Positions 1 through 8,398 are shown, counted from the first letter of the stretch. The stretch is DNA of 64,000 bases from Faecalicatena faecalis (GCF_012524165.2 NZ_JABACJ020000006.1:162560-226559), one strand, 5' to 3'. The notes: generated by a model from the sequence alone, not told the origin. Numbers and translations: made by a program.

Positions 1-837
1 AAGGATCGTAAATCGCAAGCATAAAGAAGCAATGAGCAATAGCAATAAACTAATAAGAATAATAATGGCGATAACAATGCCATCTGTTAATGCGTTTAAT
101 ACTTGGTATAAAGATTTCGTGAGTGCTGTTCCGCTTTGTGGAAGATTAGAAGCTTCGTATTGCTTTTCAAATTCTGAAATCGAGCTGTCATCATTCAATT
201 CAAACTCTATTAAATGTTCTTGATTACTAAGCTTTGTTTCTAATTCATTCCAATCATTATCACTTACCAGAAATCGCTTCGAGGTAACAAGTGAGGGGTT
301 CATCTGTGCATCACGTATAAATGAAGTGATTGTATACGTCTTTTTGAAATCCCCTATTTGTACTTGCACCTTAGAGCCTAACTCTAAGTTATAAAGTTGT
401 TGATGATAAACAGGAATACCGATCTCACCATCATGAACACCAGCGATTTCATCTCTTGAATCTAATAAGAAATCAAATGCTTCATTTTGTTTCACAAAAC
501 TATTTTCAATAATACTATTTACTTCCGAGTCGCCATTAACTTGGAGAAATAGACTTTCGCCATCAATATTTAACATGGTTACGGTCTGCTGGTTTTTCAC
601 AAGTTCATTATTTTCACTAAATGTGTTGATTTCATCTTGTGAGAAATCACCAGCATACATCTGTACATAGCTAGGTACTTTTGCTTTTTCAAATAAATGG
701 TCTAAAGAACCTGTTAATTCAGTTGCAATCGTTAATGCACTAGATAACAGCATTGCGGATAATAAAATAAATGTAAAGAGGGTAAAAACAATGACTTTAT
801 TCTTCTTAAAATCTTTTTTCATTAATCGTTGTACCAT
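1..837 (-). CDS. ABC transporter permease, FtsX/MacB-like (partial, runs off left edge)
   Basis: This is the N-terminal 279 codons of a membrane permease; the frame is still open at base 1, so the C terminus lies outside the window. The start is ATG at 837 with AAAGGAG a few bases upstream. Residues about 17-38 form a first membrane segment (VIVFTLFTFILLSAMLLSS). A roughly 200-residue extracellular-type region follows, then a second hydrophobic segment near the edge (IVIAIIILISLLLLLIASL). One TM, a large outside domain, then more TMs is the plan of FtsX-like permeases, which work with an ABC ATPase in export or envelope signalling. It follows the MFS and TetR genes on the same strand with 101 bp between, so co-transcription is likely. 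The segment is clearly more AT-rich than the core. The substrate is unknown. Confidence 0.8.
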   Translation of the reverse strand, partial: MVQRLMKKDFKKNKVIVFTLFTFILLSAMLLSSALTIATELTGSLDHLFEKAKVPSYVQMYAGDFSQDEINTFSENNELVKNQQTVTMLNIDGESLFLQVNGDSEVNSIIENSFVKQNEAFDFLLDSRDEIAGVHDGEIGIPVYHQQLYNLELGSKVQVQIGDFKKTYTITSFIRDAQMNPSLVTSKRFLVSDNDWNELETKLSNQEHLIEFELNDDSSISEFEKQYEASNLPQSGTALTKSLYQVLNALTDGIVIAIIILISLLLLLIASLCLRFTIL

Positions 838-938
838 TTATTATCTCCTTTCATTTTAATACGCAAAGTGTATGTCAAATTCAAAAGGAGATGCGTACTG
901 ATCCTTTTGAATCCATTCGTCTTTTATCCAACAATTTA

Positions 939-2174
939 CTAGATATCTTTTTCATTTCGATACAATAGTTTGCTTAAAATCGATAATAATATGGTAGCAA
1001 CAAACGTAATTATGATTGGAATGTATGCACGGTTTTCAAAGGTTTCAAAGCCGATTCCATACAAAATCTGACCAATAGGAGCAACACATTGTGCAGTCGC
1101 CATAATAATGGCCATCACTTTTCCCAGGTTCTTTGATGGTGTAACTTTTTGGATTTTGCTTATCGCAAAGATAGATATAATGGATAAGCACGCAGAAAGC
1201 GGAACACCACTAAATACAAATAAAGCAAATGCTGGAAATGTTCCATACTGTAATAGTAGGGGAAGAGTAGACATTCCCATCGGTATTAAGAGAATTGCAA
1301 CAAATAAAATCCAAAGGTAGAAATTAGATACCCTTATTTTTTTTGAAACGACTCCTATCAGGAGGGCACCTAGAATTGTTGCAAATTCCATAATTCCAAT
1401 CCCTATTCCATATAGACCCGTATTTAAGTTCATTGTGACTCTTAAAATATATGGTACTCCAATGATAAAGAGTGGAGTAAGAGCAAAATTAAGCCCTACA
1501 CTTAACAACATCGTTTTACGAATGAAACTATGAGTTAATGTATAATGGAATCCTTCTTTCAAATCACTTGCTAAAACTTTAATAATATTACCTGAATATT
1601 CTGTTTTATTTTGCGGTACTAAAATACGTGTTTCTAATAATGCAGTTAAGAAGAATAAAATTGTTATGATCATTAGAATATTCTTCATTCCAATTGAGCT
1701 ATAAAGTAAACCTCCTAAAACAGGAGCAACAATCCCTGATAGAGATTGAACACCTTGCAAAATACCATTTGCTGATTCTAATTTGTCACTTGTAGAAATC
1801 CCAGGGATAATCGCTGTCACAACAGGAGTATCCATTGCGCCGACAAAACCGAATAGAATCATTGCAACTGCAATAACAAAAATAGATGTCTGGTTGAATA
1901 AGAATGCGATTAGAAGTAATAAACTAAGTAAACCATTCGTTAGATCTAAACCAACCATAATTGATTTGCGATTGAATCTATCAGCCAATGCTCCAGCAAT
2001 TGGTGAGAATAAAACTGGCAGACTTGATACTGCAAATAATGTTGCGTAAATATCCGCCCGCCCTGTAATATCTAAAACATAAAGAGATAGTGCAAAACGA
2101 AGTAGTGATGTCCCAAAGACGGAGACTGCTTGCCCCGTCACTAATTTAATAAAGTTAAATGATGTTTGATACAT
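939..2174 (-). CDS. MFS transporter (MFS_3 / macrolide-efflux-like exporter)
   Basis: A 411-residue, 12-TM major facilitator protein. The loop after TM2 carries the MFS signature (ALADRFNRKS, about residues 62-71), and the overall pattern resembles the MefA/enterobactin-exporter branch, usually drug or siderophore efflux. The substrate cannot be read from sequence. The gene lies between a TetR regulator and an ABC permease on the same strand, which supports a regulated efflux cassette. The start is odd. The only ATG (2174) lacks a nearby ribosome binding site, whereas a strong AGGAGGGG at 2202-2209 is six bases from an in-frame ATA (2193-2195) seven codons upstream. Either ATA is used or an original ATG has mutated. 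Base composition is AT-rich, like its two neighbours. Confidence 0.85.
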   Translation of the reverse strand: MYQTSFNFIKLVTGQAVSVFGTSLLRFALSLYVLDITGRADIYATLFAVSSLPVLFSPIAGALADRFNRKSIMVGLDLTNGLLSLLLLIAFLFNQTSIFVIAVAMILFGFVGAMDTPVVTAIIPGISTSDKLESANGILQGVQSLSGIVAPVLGGLLYSSIGMKNILMIITILFFLTALLETRILVPQNKTEYSGNIIKVLASDLKEGFHYTLTHSFIRKTMLLSVGLNFALTPLFIIGVPYILRVTMNLNTGLYGIGIGIMEFATILGALLIGVVSKKIRVSNFYLWILFVAILLIPMGMSTLPLLLQYGTFPAFALFVFSGVPLSACLSIISIFAISKIQKVTPSKNLGKVMAIIMATAQCVAPIGQILYGIGFETFENRAYIPIIITFVATILLSILSKLLYRNEKDI

Positions 2175-2274
2175 CGATGTTTGTGTTAATTCTATAATAA
2201 ACCCCTCCTAATATAAAATTTTAAAAGTTATTCTTTCTATTTCCATTTCCTCTTGTAACATGTTGGTAGTCTAG

Positions 2275-2904
2275 TTACATATTTTGAAACAACAATAGTT
2301 TTACTTGTTCTTTGCTATTTTTCGATTCATCAATTCTTAATACATGAAAAAAAGTATTCAAGACAACCTCAATATTTACTTCTATCTTTGCATCTGAAAT
2401 ACTACTAAGGTCATATATTGTTTGCACACCGGCCACAAGGAATTGAATATCCTCAAGCGGATTAGCAGATGAAAAATCTTGTTTTCTATTTCCTTCAATA
2501 ATCATTTCTGCATAGATGGGACATAGAACTTCCAATGTTCTTTGTAATGCTCTTTGTTTCATCAATGCATTGTTTGGTTCATTCAAACTTTCAATTATTA
2601 CTTTTTTTTCAACGGTTTCTGATTTCCTAAATAAGGAAGTAATTAGTTTTTCAATTGGTGTCAGTTTTTTATTGTTAAGTACTTCTTTTGCATGTTCTAA
2701 TTCAGTGTCAATAATTCTCATAATAACTGCGTCCATGACTTCTTCTTTTGATGTGAAGTAGTAGTAGAATGTTCCTTTGGCAATTCCAACTTCTTTTAAA
2801 ATGGTATTCACAGTGGTTACTTCATAGCCTCTTACAGTAAATAACTGTTCTGCACAATCTAAAATTGCATTTCTTTTTATATCAAAATCTTTTGTATGTG
2901 ACAT
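2275..2904 (-). CDS. TetR/AcrR family transcriptional regulator
   Basis: A 209-residue repressor-type protein. The N-terminal helix-turn-helix is recognisable in KRNAILDCAEQLF, then GYEVTTVNTILKEVGIAKGTFYYYF and KEEVMDAVI, the classic TetR pattern. The C-terminal part is an unassigned ligand/dimer domain. I chose ATG at 2904 because AAAGGAG precedes it. An upstream in-frame ATG at 2940 would translate through a palindromic operator and has no ribosome binding site. The gene leads an apparent minus-strand operon with the MFS exporter and ABC permease. Two dyads in its promoter suggest it represses itself and the efflux genes. AT-rich and probably acquired. Confidence 0.9.
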   Translation of the reverse strand: MSHTKDFDIKRNAILDCAEQLFTVRGYEVTTVNTILKEVGIAKGTFYYYFTSKEEVMDAVIMRIIDTELEHAKEVLNNKKLTPIEKLITSLFRKSETVEKKVIIESLNEPNNALMKQRALQRTLEVLCPIYAEMIIEGNRKQDFSSANPLEDIQFLVAGVQTIYDLSSISDAKIEVNIEVVLNTFFHVLRIDESKNSKEQVKLLLFQNM

Positions 2905-2920
2905 TAGCTTCTCCTTTCTC

Positions 2921-2969
2921 GACCGTTGGTCTATAAACATATATTACTCGACTGCTGGTCGAATGTCAA
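2921..2969 (-). promoter_or_regulatory. TetR gene promoter with two palindromic operators
   Basis: On the minus strand there is a consensus -35 TTGACA (2964-2969), a 17-bp spacer and a -10 TAATAT (2941-2946). One dyad, TCGAC-N5-GTCGA (2948-2962), fills the spacer. A second, GACC-GTT-GGTC (2921-2931), lies just past the expected transcription start. Their centres are about 29 bp apart. The two share the half-site GACC/GGTC pattern, as expected for cooperative TetR-type autorepression. The promoter is seen directly; regulation by the adjacent TetR protein is inferred. Confidence 0.8.
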
Positions 2970-3027
2970 GGGGATTTATAAAGTTTCTTTTTTTGGTCAT
3001 TTAAATCCGCCTCATTAATAATACAAA

Positions 3028-3064
3028 AAAGGTGTAAACTCATTTTTACAAAGTTTACACCTTT
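3028..3064 (-). terminator. Rho-independent terminator of the DUF6128 gene
   Basis: A perfect 13-bp stem (AAAGGTGTAAACT with its complement) has an 11-base loop. On the minus strand it is followed by a run of T residues, so it ends the transcript of the gene at 3145-4179. It also marks the border between core sequence and the AT-rich efflux cassette. Confidence 0.85.
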
Positions 3065-3144
3065 ACATTTGTTCCAAATCCCTGATGACTATTGGAGTTT
3101 CTGACGGTTTCCCGTTTCTGATTTCAATTTTATGCTATAAGTAT

Positions 3145-4179
3145 CTATCGTATATAACGGCACCAGTATCCAAATTTTTCACTTTCATCTCGTTCCTCTT
3201 CATCGAGTTCCAACTGATTTGTATATGTCTGTGTGAACTGTGGGAAACCAAAAAGTTCTGCTGCTCTTGCTTCACGGGGAGCATAAATTCCAGGGACACC
3301 AAGCCAAAAGTGTCCGTCCTCTTCAACGAGCAATAGATGATTATAATTATGATAGCCATGCATTAGGAAGCTGTTATTCGCCAGATTCCAGGATTTACGA
3401 GGGAGCACTGAAAGATCAGAGCGTTGTATTTTTCGGACGGTCTCATGAGGTTCATCAGGCTGATTAGGTACTTCATCAGAAGAATAGGGTTCTTCTGTGC
3501 GTGATTTTGCATCTTCTTCCCAGAGTTCCTGGAAACGTTCAGGAGGTTCAGGTACATTGTCATTTTCAATATATTCCGTTTCTGTTAATGTTTCCGCTTC
3601 CTCCTCATTAGGTACTGTCGCATTTTCAGAGATTCCCTCCACATCCTTCTGCGTCTCCAACGGATCAGTTTCTTCCAATTCGCCGGGAAACACGTTGATA
3701 GATTCCGCCTCCATGACTGACATAGATTCCTCAACAGCTTCTGGTTCTTTTACTGGTTCCAAAATGGACGCTTCCGTCGCTTCTGCTGTTGGTCTGTCTT
3801 CCCAGATTTTTACCTTATCAGTATCAAACGGAATATTATCAGAAAATGCCCCGTAGTACTGACCTGACTCTGTCCTTAGTAGAAAACCGTTCAGATCATC
3901 CAGTATTTTACCACCTGGATATTCTGAGTCAGTCAGGGAGAGTCTGGCATAAATAGATTTTTCACCACAGGAAAGCTTCTCGAGTGGTTTTGCAATACTT
4001 TCGGATTCGTTTTCATAAAAAGCCAGCAGCGAGACAGTGTCGCCGTTCTTCACGGGAACTCCCCGTGCATTGATTTGCAGAATGCAGGAATGATAGTGCG
4101 GTGTGACCTTCATGAAGCCTACATTCCTAAGTTTTTGATCATTTTTGTATTCATATAAGTAACAGATACCGGGATTCAT
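3145..4179 (-). CDS. DUF6128 domain-containing protein
   Basis: A 344-residue protein of unknown function. The N-terminal part (MNPGICYLYEYKND...) is followed by a long acidic, Glu/Pro/Thr-rich low-complexity linker (about residues 125-245). A conserved C-terminal domain follows, containing SWNLANNSFLMHGYHNYNHL and WLGVPGIYAPREARAAELFG, the hallmark of DUF6128 proteins of Lachnospiraceae. There is no signal peptide or TM segment. I start at ATG 4179, which has AGAGGTG six bases upstream; a TTG ten codons earlier lacks such a site. It is transcribed divergently from the lipoprotein gene. The role is unknown. Confidence 0.8.
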   Translation of the reverse strand: MNPGICYLYEYKNDQKLRNVGFMKVTPHYHSCILQINARGVPVKNGDTVSLLAFYENESESIAKPLEKLSCGEKSIYARLSLTDSEYPGGKILDDLNGFLLRTESGQYYGAFSDNIPFDTDKVKIWEDRPTAEATEASILEPVKEPEAVEESMSVMEAESINVFPGELEETDPLETQKDVEGISENATVPNEEEAETLTETEYIENDNVPEPPERFQELWEEDAKSRTEEPYSSDEVPNQPDEPHETVRKIQRSDLSVLPRKSWNLANNSFLMHGYHNYNHLLLVEEDGHFWLGVPGIYAPREARAAELFGFPQFTQTYTNQLELDEEERDESEKFGYWCRYIR

Positions 4180-4276
4180 GATGCACCTCTGGTCTTGTCT
4201 TTTATTCAATCTAATCTATTCGGTCCCGAAAGAAAAAAGAACAATATTTGTGTAAATTATAAAAGGATGTGTTAAA

Positions 4277-4301
4277 ATCATTTTATAGTAGTTAAAATGA
4301 T
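4277..4301. other. 9-bp perfect inverted repeat in divergent intergenic region
   Basis: ATCATTTTA and TAAAATGAT are separated by 7 bases, between the divergent DUF6128 and lipoprotein genes. There is no T tract, so it is not an obvious terminator. A shared operator or a leader hairpin of the lipoprotein mRNA are both possible. Confidence 0.45.
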
Positions 4302-4333
4302 CGATAAGATTGGTAGGAAATAGGAGAAAGTAA

Positions 4334-4816
4334 ATGAAAAAGGGAATTCTAACATTAGTAGCGGCAGGCTTTATTAGTTTCATGATATCAGGATGCATCA
4401 TGAATACTGGGGCAAAGGTATATGATAATGATGAAATAATTGCGGAGGAATATAACTCTTATAATCTTTATAAATCGAGTCAGTATATAGAGGGGAACTG
4501 TCTAACAGGTTCTGCAGAAAAACTGGAAGGTATGGGGATGGTTTGGATATTTGACGCTCCAGAGGAGGTGGACGTTAATATGGAGGGGAAAGTAACTGTT
4601 TCATCTGGCAAGGCAAAACTGGTCATGATTGCCCCAGATGATACACTCACAGTTTTGAGAGAGTATACGGGAGATTCAAAAGAGCCTCATGAATTCACGG
4701 ACACATTCCGGGTAGAAAGAGGCCGAAACCGGATAAAGCTTATTGGTGCAAAAGATACCAGGATTGAATATGAAATCTCAATTGATCAGGGAGAAATGAA
4801 AACTTTTGGAGATTAG
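4334..4816 (+). CDS. Putative lipoprotein of unknown function
   Basis: A 160-residue protein with a short lipoprotein signal: MKKG, a hydrophobic stretch, then lipobox ISGC with the acylated Cys at residue 21. The mature part (residues 22-160) looks like a small beta-rich domain with no motif I can name. It should be anchored on the outer face of the cytoplasmic membrane. The start is supported by a GGAGAAAG site. It lies 14 bp upstream of tadA and may be co-transcribed with it. Confidence 0.75.
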   Translation: MKKGILTLVAAGFISFMISGCIMNTGAKVYDNDEIIAEEYNSYNLYKSSQYIEGNCLTGSAEKLEGMGMVWIFDAPEEVDVNMEGKVTVSSGKAKLVMIAPDDTLTVLREYTGDSKEPHEFTDTFRVERGRNRIKLIGAKDTRIEYEISIDQGEMKTFGD

Positions 4817-4830
4817 GAGCAGTATAAGAA

Positions 4831-5322
4831 ATGCAGAAGAAGAACATGACTTTAGATGAAAAATATATGAAAGAGGCAATCAAACAGGCGAAAAAAGCTT
4901 ATGCCCTTGATGAGGTGCCGATTGGCTGTGTGATTGTTTATCAGGATAAGATTATTGGGAGGGGCTATAACAGGCGTACCACAGATAAGAATACTTTGGC
5001 TCACGCAGAGCTGCTTGCCATTAAAAAGGCTAGTAAGAAGATGGATGACTGGCGTCTGGAAGATTGTACGATGTATGTGACATTGGAGCCGTGCCAGATG
5101 TGCTCCGGTGCAATCGTTCAGGCAAGGATCAAGCGCGTGGTGGTCGGCTGTATGAATCCGAAAGCTGGATGTGCTGGGTCCATACTAAACCTGTTGGAAA
5201 TGCAGGAATTCAATCACCAGGCAGAGCTTACAACGGGAGTTCTTGAGGAAGAATGCAGCAGCATGATGAAGCAGTTTTTTAAAGAACTTCGTGAAAAGCA
5301 AAAAAAGAAGAAAAAACAGTAA
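4831..5322 (+). CDS. tadA: tRNA-specific adenosine deaminase TadA
   Basis: A 163-residue zinc deaminase that converts A34 to inosine in the wobble position of tRNA-Arg(ACG), in the cytoplasm. The active site is complete: H58-A-E60 (zinc ligand and proton-shuttle Glu) and P87-C88-Q-M-C91 (two Cys zinc ligands). The FKELREKQKKKKKQ tail is a basic low-complexity end. Length fits the family. The start has AGGAGC upstream. It sits next to the SRP RNA gene on the other strand. Confidence 0.95.
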   Translation: MQKKNMTLDEKYMKEAIKQAKKAYALDEVPIGCVIVYQDKIIGRGYNRRTTDKNTLAHAELLAIKKASKKMDDWRLEDCTMYVTLEPCQMCSGAIVQARIKRVVVGCMNPKAGCAGSILNLLEMQEFNHQAELTTGVLEEECSSMMKQFFKELREKQKKKKKQ

Positions 5323-5351
5323 TTTTAAGAACCAATGAATGAAAAGAGGTT

Positions 5352-5406
5352 AAAAAAAGAACCTTTATACAATTGGGTCCGCAGACCAATTAGTATAAAG
5401 GTTCTT
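5352..5406 (-). terminator. Terminator of the SRP RNA gene
   Basis: Long stem: AAGAACCTTTATAC pairs with GTATAAAGGTTCTT around an inner ATTGG/CCAAT hairpin. On the minus strand it is followed by a T-rich run (the A tract at 5352-5358). It lies just past the 3' end of the SRP RNA. It may also slow plus-strand transcription leaving tadA. Confidence 0.85.
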
Positions 5407-5428
5407 GTTATTGATGTCAGAATTATTT

Positions 5429-5693
5429 TACGTGCATTACGCTTCGAATGTATCTCCACAGACGTTACCTCGGTAGTTAACTCAATCCAGGCACCCTCAC
5501 GGCACCCGGAAGATTCTGCTTAGTGCTGCTTCGTTCCCGACCTGACACAGTTCACAGATTTCCGTCGCGTGAGACCCAAATCTTCAACGCCACTTTCCGA
5601 GGGCAGCTCTGCAAATCAACACCCTCTGCGTAATATCACCCCTGCTATAGCGGATTGCAGGTACAAGGTACCGCTAACACCCCGGCTGCACGA
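5429..5693 (-). ncRNA. ffs: Signal recognition particle RNA, large bacterial type
   Basis: On the minus strand there is the conserved domain IV segment GTCAGGTCGGGAACGAAGCA followed by GCACTAAGCAGA, the Ffh-binding loop. Around it is a long Alu-like structure with GGGTGCCG and GGGTGC blocks. The 5' CGTGCA and 3' TGCACG pair to close the molecule, giving about 265 nt, the size of the Bacillus/Clostridia scRNA rather than the short E. coli 4.5S form. A consensus promoter lies in front and a strong terminator behind. It acts with Ffh and FtsY to target membrane proteins. Exact ends are estimates. Confidence 0.93.
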
Positions 5694-5699
5694 GTCTTA

Positions 5700-5728
5700 A
5701 TTTTACATTGTTTTGACCGAATTGTCAA
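5700..5728 (-). promoter_or_regulatory. Promoter of the SRP RNA gene
   Basis: Minus strand: -35 TTGACA (5723-5728), a 17-bp spacer and -10 TAAAAT (5700-5705). The start of transcription is expected near 5693, which fits the 5' end drawn from RNA pairing. A near-perfect sigma-A promoter suits a highly expressed stable RNA. Confidence 0.85.
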
Positions 5729-5746
5729 CGGATAAGGGAGTTTTTG

Positions 5747-5775
5747 TTTACGGAAAGGCAAAATTATAGTAAAAT
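5747..5775 (+). promoter_or_regulatory. Putative promoter of the radical SAM gene
   Basis: TTTACG (5747-5752), a 17-bp spacer and TAAAAT (5770-5775), divergent from the SRP RNA promoter. It would give a leader of about 120 nt before the ATG at 5903; that leader has strong predicted pairing. Confidence 0.55.
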
Positions 5776-5791
5776 TAGAAATTAAACGTTA

Positions 5792-5880
5792 CAGTACAGA
5801 CTGTGCGATGTATCCGGCTTAAGGACTTTGGGCCAATAAAGGGCAATCTTTGAGGAAGCTGGATGAAAAAGTCTGCTGTA
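5792..5880 (+). promoter_or_regulatory. Structured 5' leader of unknown class
   Basis: Nested stems can be drawn by eye. An outer stem pairs CAGACT (5797-5802) with AGTCTG (5870-5875). An inner stem pairs ATCCGGCTT (5812-5820) with AAGCTGGAT (5856-5864). A small apical hairpin lies around 5828-5846. It ends about 25 bases before the start codon. I do not recognise a known riboswitch consensus (no cobalamin, SAM, preQ1 or fluoride core). It may be a cis-regulatory RNA. Confidence 0.45.
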
Positions 5881-5902
5881 TCCAAATGGAGATGATAAAA
5901 TC

Positions 5903-7651
5903 ATGAAAGTGTTATTAACAGCAATTAATGCAAAGTATATACATTCCAATCTGGCAGTCTACAGTCTGAAAAGCTATGCTTCTGTTTATGCACATGAGGT
6001 AGAGATCGCGGAGTATACGATCAATCAGAATGTAGATGATATTCTTTCTGATATCTATAAAAAAGCGCCCGATATTCTGTGTTTTTCCTGCTATTTGTGG
6101 AACATTACATATATCAACCAGTTGATCGTTGAGATAAAGAAGATTCTGCCGGATGTACACATTTGGCTTGGAGGCCCAGAGGTCTCCTACAATGCTGTGC
6201 GTGTCCTGAATACTTATCCACAGGCCAGCGGAGTGATGTGTGGAGAGGGAGAAGAGACATTTCTGGAGCTATTGGATTTTTACCATGGGAAGATCAGAAA
6301 TCTGAAAGATATCAAAGGTATTACGTTCCGAATGTGGAAAACATCTCCTGATTCTGCGGACAATGTGGAAAACAAGTCAATAAAGAATGAACGTACAGAT
6401 TATGATATTGTGGAAAATCCATGGCGAAAGGTGATGGATCTAAATAAGGTGCCTTTTGTATATGATGATATGGAAAAGTTCCGTAATAAAATCATCTACT
6501 ATGAATCAAGCAGAGGCTGTCCATTTTCATGCAGTTATTGTCTTTCTTCTATTGATAAGTGTCTGCGTTTCCGGGATCTTAAGCTGGTGAAAAAGGAGCT
6601 TCAGGTATTTATTGATGCAGAGGTCCCACAGGTCAAATTTGTGGACAGGACCTTCAACTGTAAGCATGAACATGCGATGGAGATCTGGTCTTATCTGGCG
6701 GAGCATGATAAAGGGAAGACGAATTTCCATTTTGAAGTATCGGCCGATCTTTTGAATGAGGAAGAACTGTGTCTGATTGAATCTATGAGGCCTGGACTGA
6801 TTCAACTCGAAATTGGAGTACAGTCTACCAACCCGGATACCATAAAGGAAATCCATCGCACGATGAAATTCGATGAGGTGAGACGGATTGTGGAGAGAAT
6901 CCATAAAAAGGGGAATGTCCATCAGCATTTAGACTTGATTGCCGGACTCCCTTTTGAGGATTATGCAAGCTTTCAGAATTCATTTAATGATGTATATTCT
7001 CTGCATCCCGAACAGCTTCAGCTTGGATTCTTAAAGGTCTTAAAGGGTTCCTACATGCATGAGAATGCCGTTAAATATGGACTTCAGTACCAGGAGCGCC
7101 CTCCGTTCGAGGTTTTGTCCACAAAGTGGCTTCCTTATTCGGACATCATTCGTTTAAAAGGTGTGGAGGAGATGGTGGAGGTCTATTATAACAGTGGGCA
7201 GTTCATCTATACATTGCGAGAATTGGAGAGACATTTTTCCGATGCTTTTTCCCTCTATGAGGAGCTTGGTAGATATTACGAGAGGAATCAGCTTCATATG
7301 CTCAACCATTCCCGAATTACCCGTTATGAGATACTGTTTCGTTTCGCTGTGGAATACGATGGGGAAAATGAGGAAATCTATAAAAATACGCTGACAGTAG
7401 ATCTGTACCTGCGGGATAATGTGAAGAACAGGCCTGATTTCGCAGGTGAAGAGACTGTGGGAAAAGAGGAAGCGGCAAAGTTTTACGATATGGAAGCCAG
7501 GGAACATCGGTATCTCCAGGGGTATGAACAGTTTGATAAGAGGCAGCTTCGAAAAATGACTCATTTGGAGAAAATTGATGGAAAGCTGTTATTGTTTGAT
7601 TATCAAAATAGGAATGTGCTGACAAATCAGGCGATGCTCATCTATATATAA
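5903..7651 (+). CDS. B12-binding domain radical SAM protein (DUF4080 family)
   Basis: A 582-residue enzyme. Residues 1-145 form a cobalamin-binding-type Rossmann domain (ILCFSCYLWN, IWLGGPEVSY, GEGEETF). Residues about 200-430 are a radical SAM domain with the [4Fe-4S] ligands C206-x3-C210-x2-C213 in RGCPFSCSYC and an Elp3-like motif (HLDLIAGLPFED). The C-terminal 150 residues match the DUF4080 extension in outline. Substrate and product are unknown; relatives are annotated only as B12-binding radical SAM proteins. The start has GGAGATG upstream. It is followed by nth after 59 bp, and the leader is structured. Confidence 0.88.
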   Translation: MKVLLTAINAKYIHSNLAVYSLKSYASVYAHEVEIAEYTINQNVDDILSDIYKKAPDILCFSCYLWNITYINQLIVEIKKILPDVHIWLGGPEVSYNAVRVLNTYPQASGVMCGEGEETFLELLDFYHGKIRNLKDIKGITFRMWKTSPDSADNVENKSIKNERTDYDIVENPWRKVMDLNKVPFVYDDMEKFRNKIIYYESSRGCPFSCSYCLSSIDKCLRFRDLKLVKKELQVFIDAEVPQVKFVDRTFNCKHEHAMEIWSYLAEHDKGKTNFHFEVSADLLNEEELCLIESMRPGLIQLEIGVQSTNPDTIKEIHRTMKFDEVRRIVERIHKKGNVHQHLDLIAGLPFEDYASFQNSFNDVYSLHPEQLQLGFLKVLKGSYMHENAVKYGLQYQERPPFEVLSTKWLPYSDIIRLKGVEEMVEVYYNSGQFIYTLRELERHFSDAFSLYEELGRYYERNQLHMLNHSRITRYEILFRFAVEYDGENEEIYKNTLTVDLYLRDNVKNRPDFAGEETVGKEEAAKFYDMEAREHRYLQGYEQFDKRQLRKMTHLEKIDGKLLLFDYQNRNVLTNQAMLIYI

Positions 7652-7710
7652 AAGAATGCGTTCTTCTGACAAAGAAGATACGGCCTAAAAAGGTCGCAAA
7701 GGAGGTTTTT

Positions 7711-8337
7711 ATGAAGAAACGTACCAAAGAAATATTGGAAATCCTTGATCAGCAGTATGGGCGGGAATATGTCTGTTATCTGAATTACAATACGCCCTGG
7801 CAGCTATTGATCGCTACTATGCTCAGTGCCCAGTGCACGGATGCACGAGTGAATATTGTGACAAAGGATCTATTTCAGAAATACGACACCCTCGAAAAGT
7901 TTGCATATGCTGATTTAAAGGAGTTGGAGCAGGATATTAAGCCCACAGGATTTTATCACAATAAAGCCAAGAATATCATTGCCTGTACAAAGGCTTTGGT
8001 GGAGCAGTTTGATGGTGCAGTTCCCTCCTCCCTGGAGGATCTGACTTCTCTGGCAGGGGTGGGGCGCAAGACAGCTAATGTTATCCGGGGCAACATTTTC
8101 CACGAACCCAGTGTTGTGGTCGATACCCATGTAAAACGGATATCCAGGCGGCTTGGACTGACAAAGAACGAGGACCCGGAAAAGGTGGAATTTGACTTAA
8201 TGAAAGAGCTTCCGAAGGACCACTGGATTCTCTATAACATCCAGATTATTACATTTGGGCGCTCCATCTGTACGGCGCGCAGTCCGAAATGCGAGGAATG
8301 CTTCTTGCAAAAATACTGTAAAGAGTATAAAATGTAA
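7711..8337 (+). CDS. nth: Endonuclease III
   Basis: A 208-residue base-excision repair DNA glycosylase/AP lyase that removes oxidised pyrimidines. The helix-hairpin-helix LAGVGRKTANVI carries catalytic Lys120, and Asp138 lies in VVVDTHVKR. The C-terminal [4Fe-4S] cluster ligands are Cys187, 194, 197 and 203 (C-x6-C-x2-C-x5-C). Length is normal. A strong AAAGGAGG site precedes the start. It is cytoplasmic and probably co-transcribed with the radical SAM gene upstream. Confidence 0.96.
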   Translation: MKKRTKEILEILDQQYGREYVCYLNYNTPWQLLIATMLSAQCTDARVNIVTKDLFQKYDTLEKFAYADLKELEQDIKPTGFYHNKAKNIIACTKALVEQFDGAVPSSLEDLTSLAGVGRKTANVIRGNIFHEPSVVVDTHVKRISRRLGLTKNEDPEKVEFDLMKELPKDHWILYNIQIITFGRSICTARSPKCEECFLQKYCKEYKM

Positions 8338-8398
8338 CCTAACTAACTGACAACATGGACCCAATCGAGGTCCAAGACGGATAAGAGGTGGACAGAAA

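Noticed and set aside
5335..5523. Plus-strand open frame of 62 codons after tadA
   Set aside because: It lies across the SRP RNA terminator and the 3' part of the SRP RNA gene on the other strand; no protein features.
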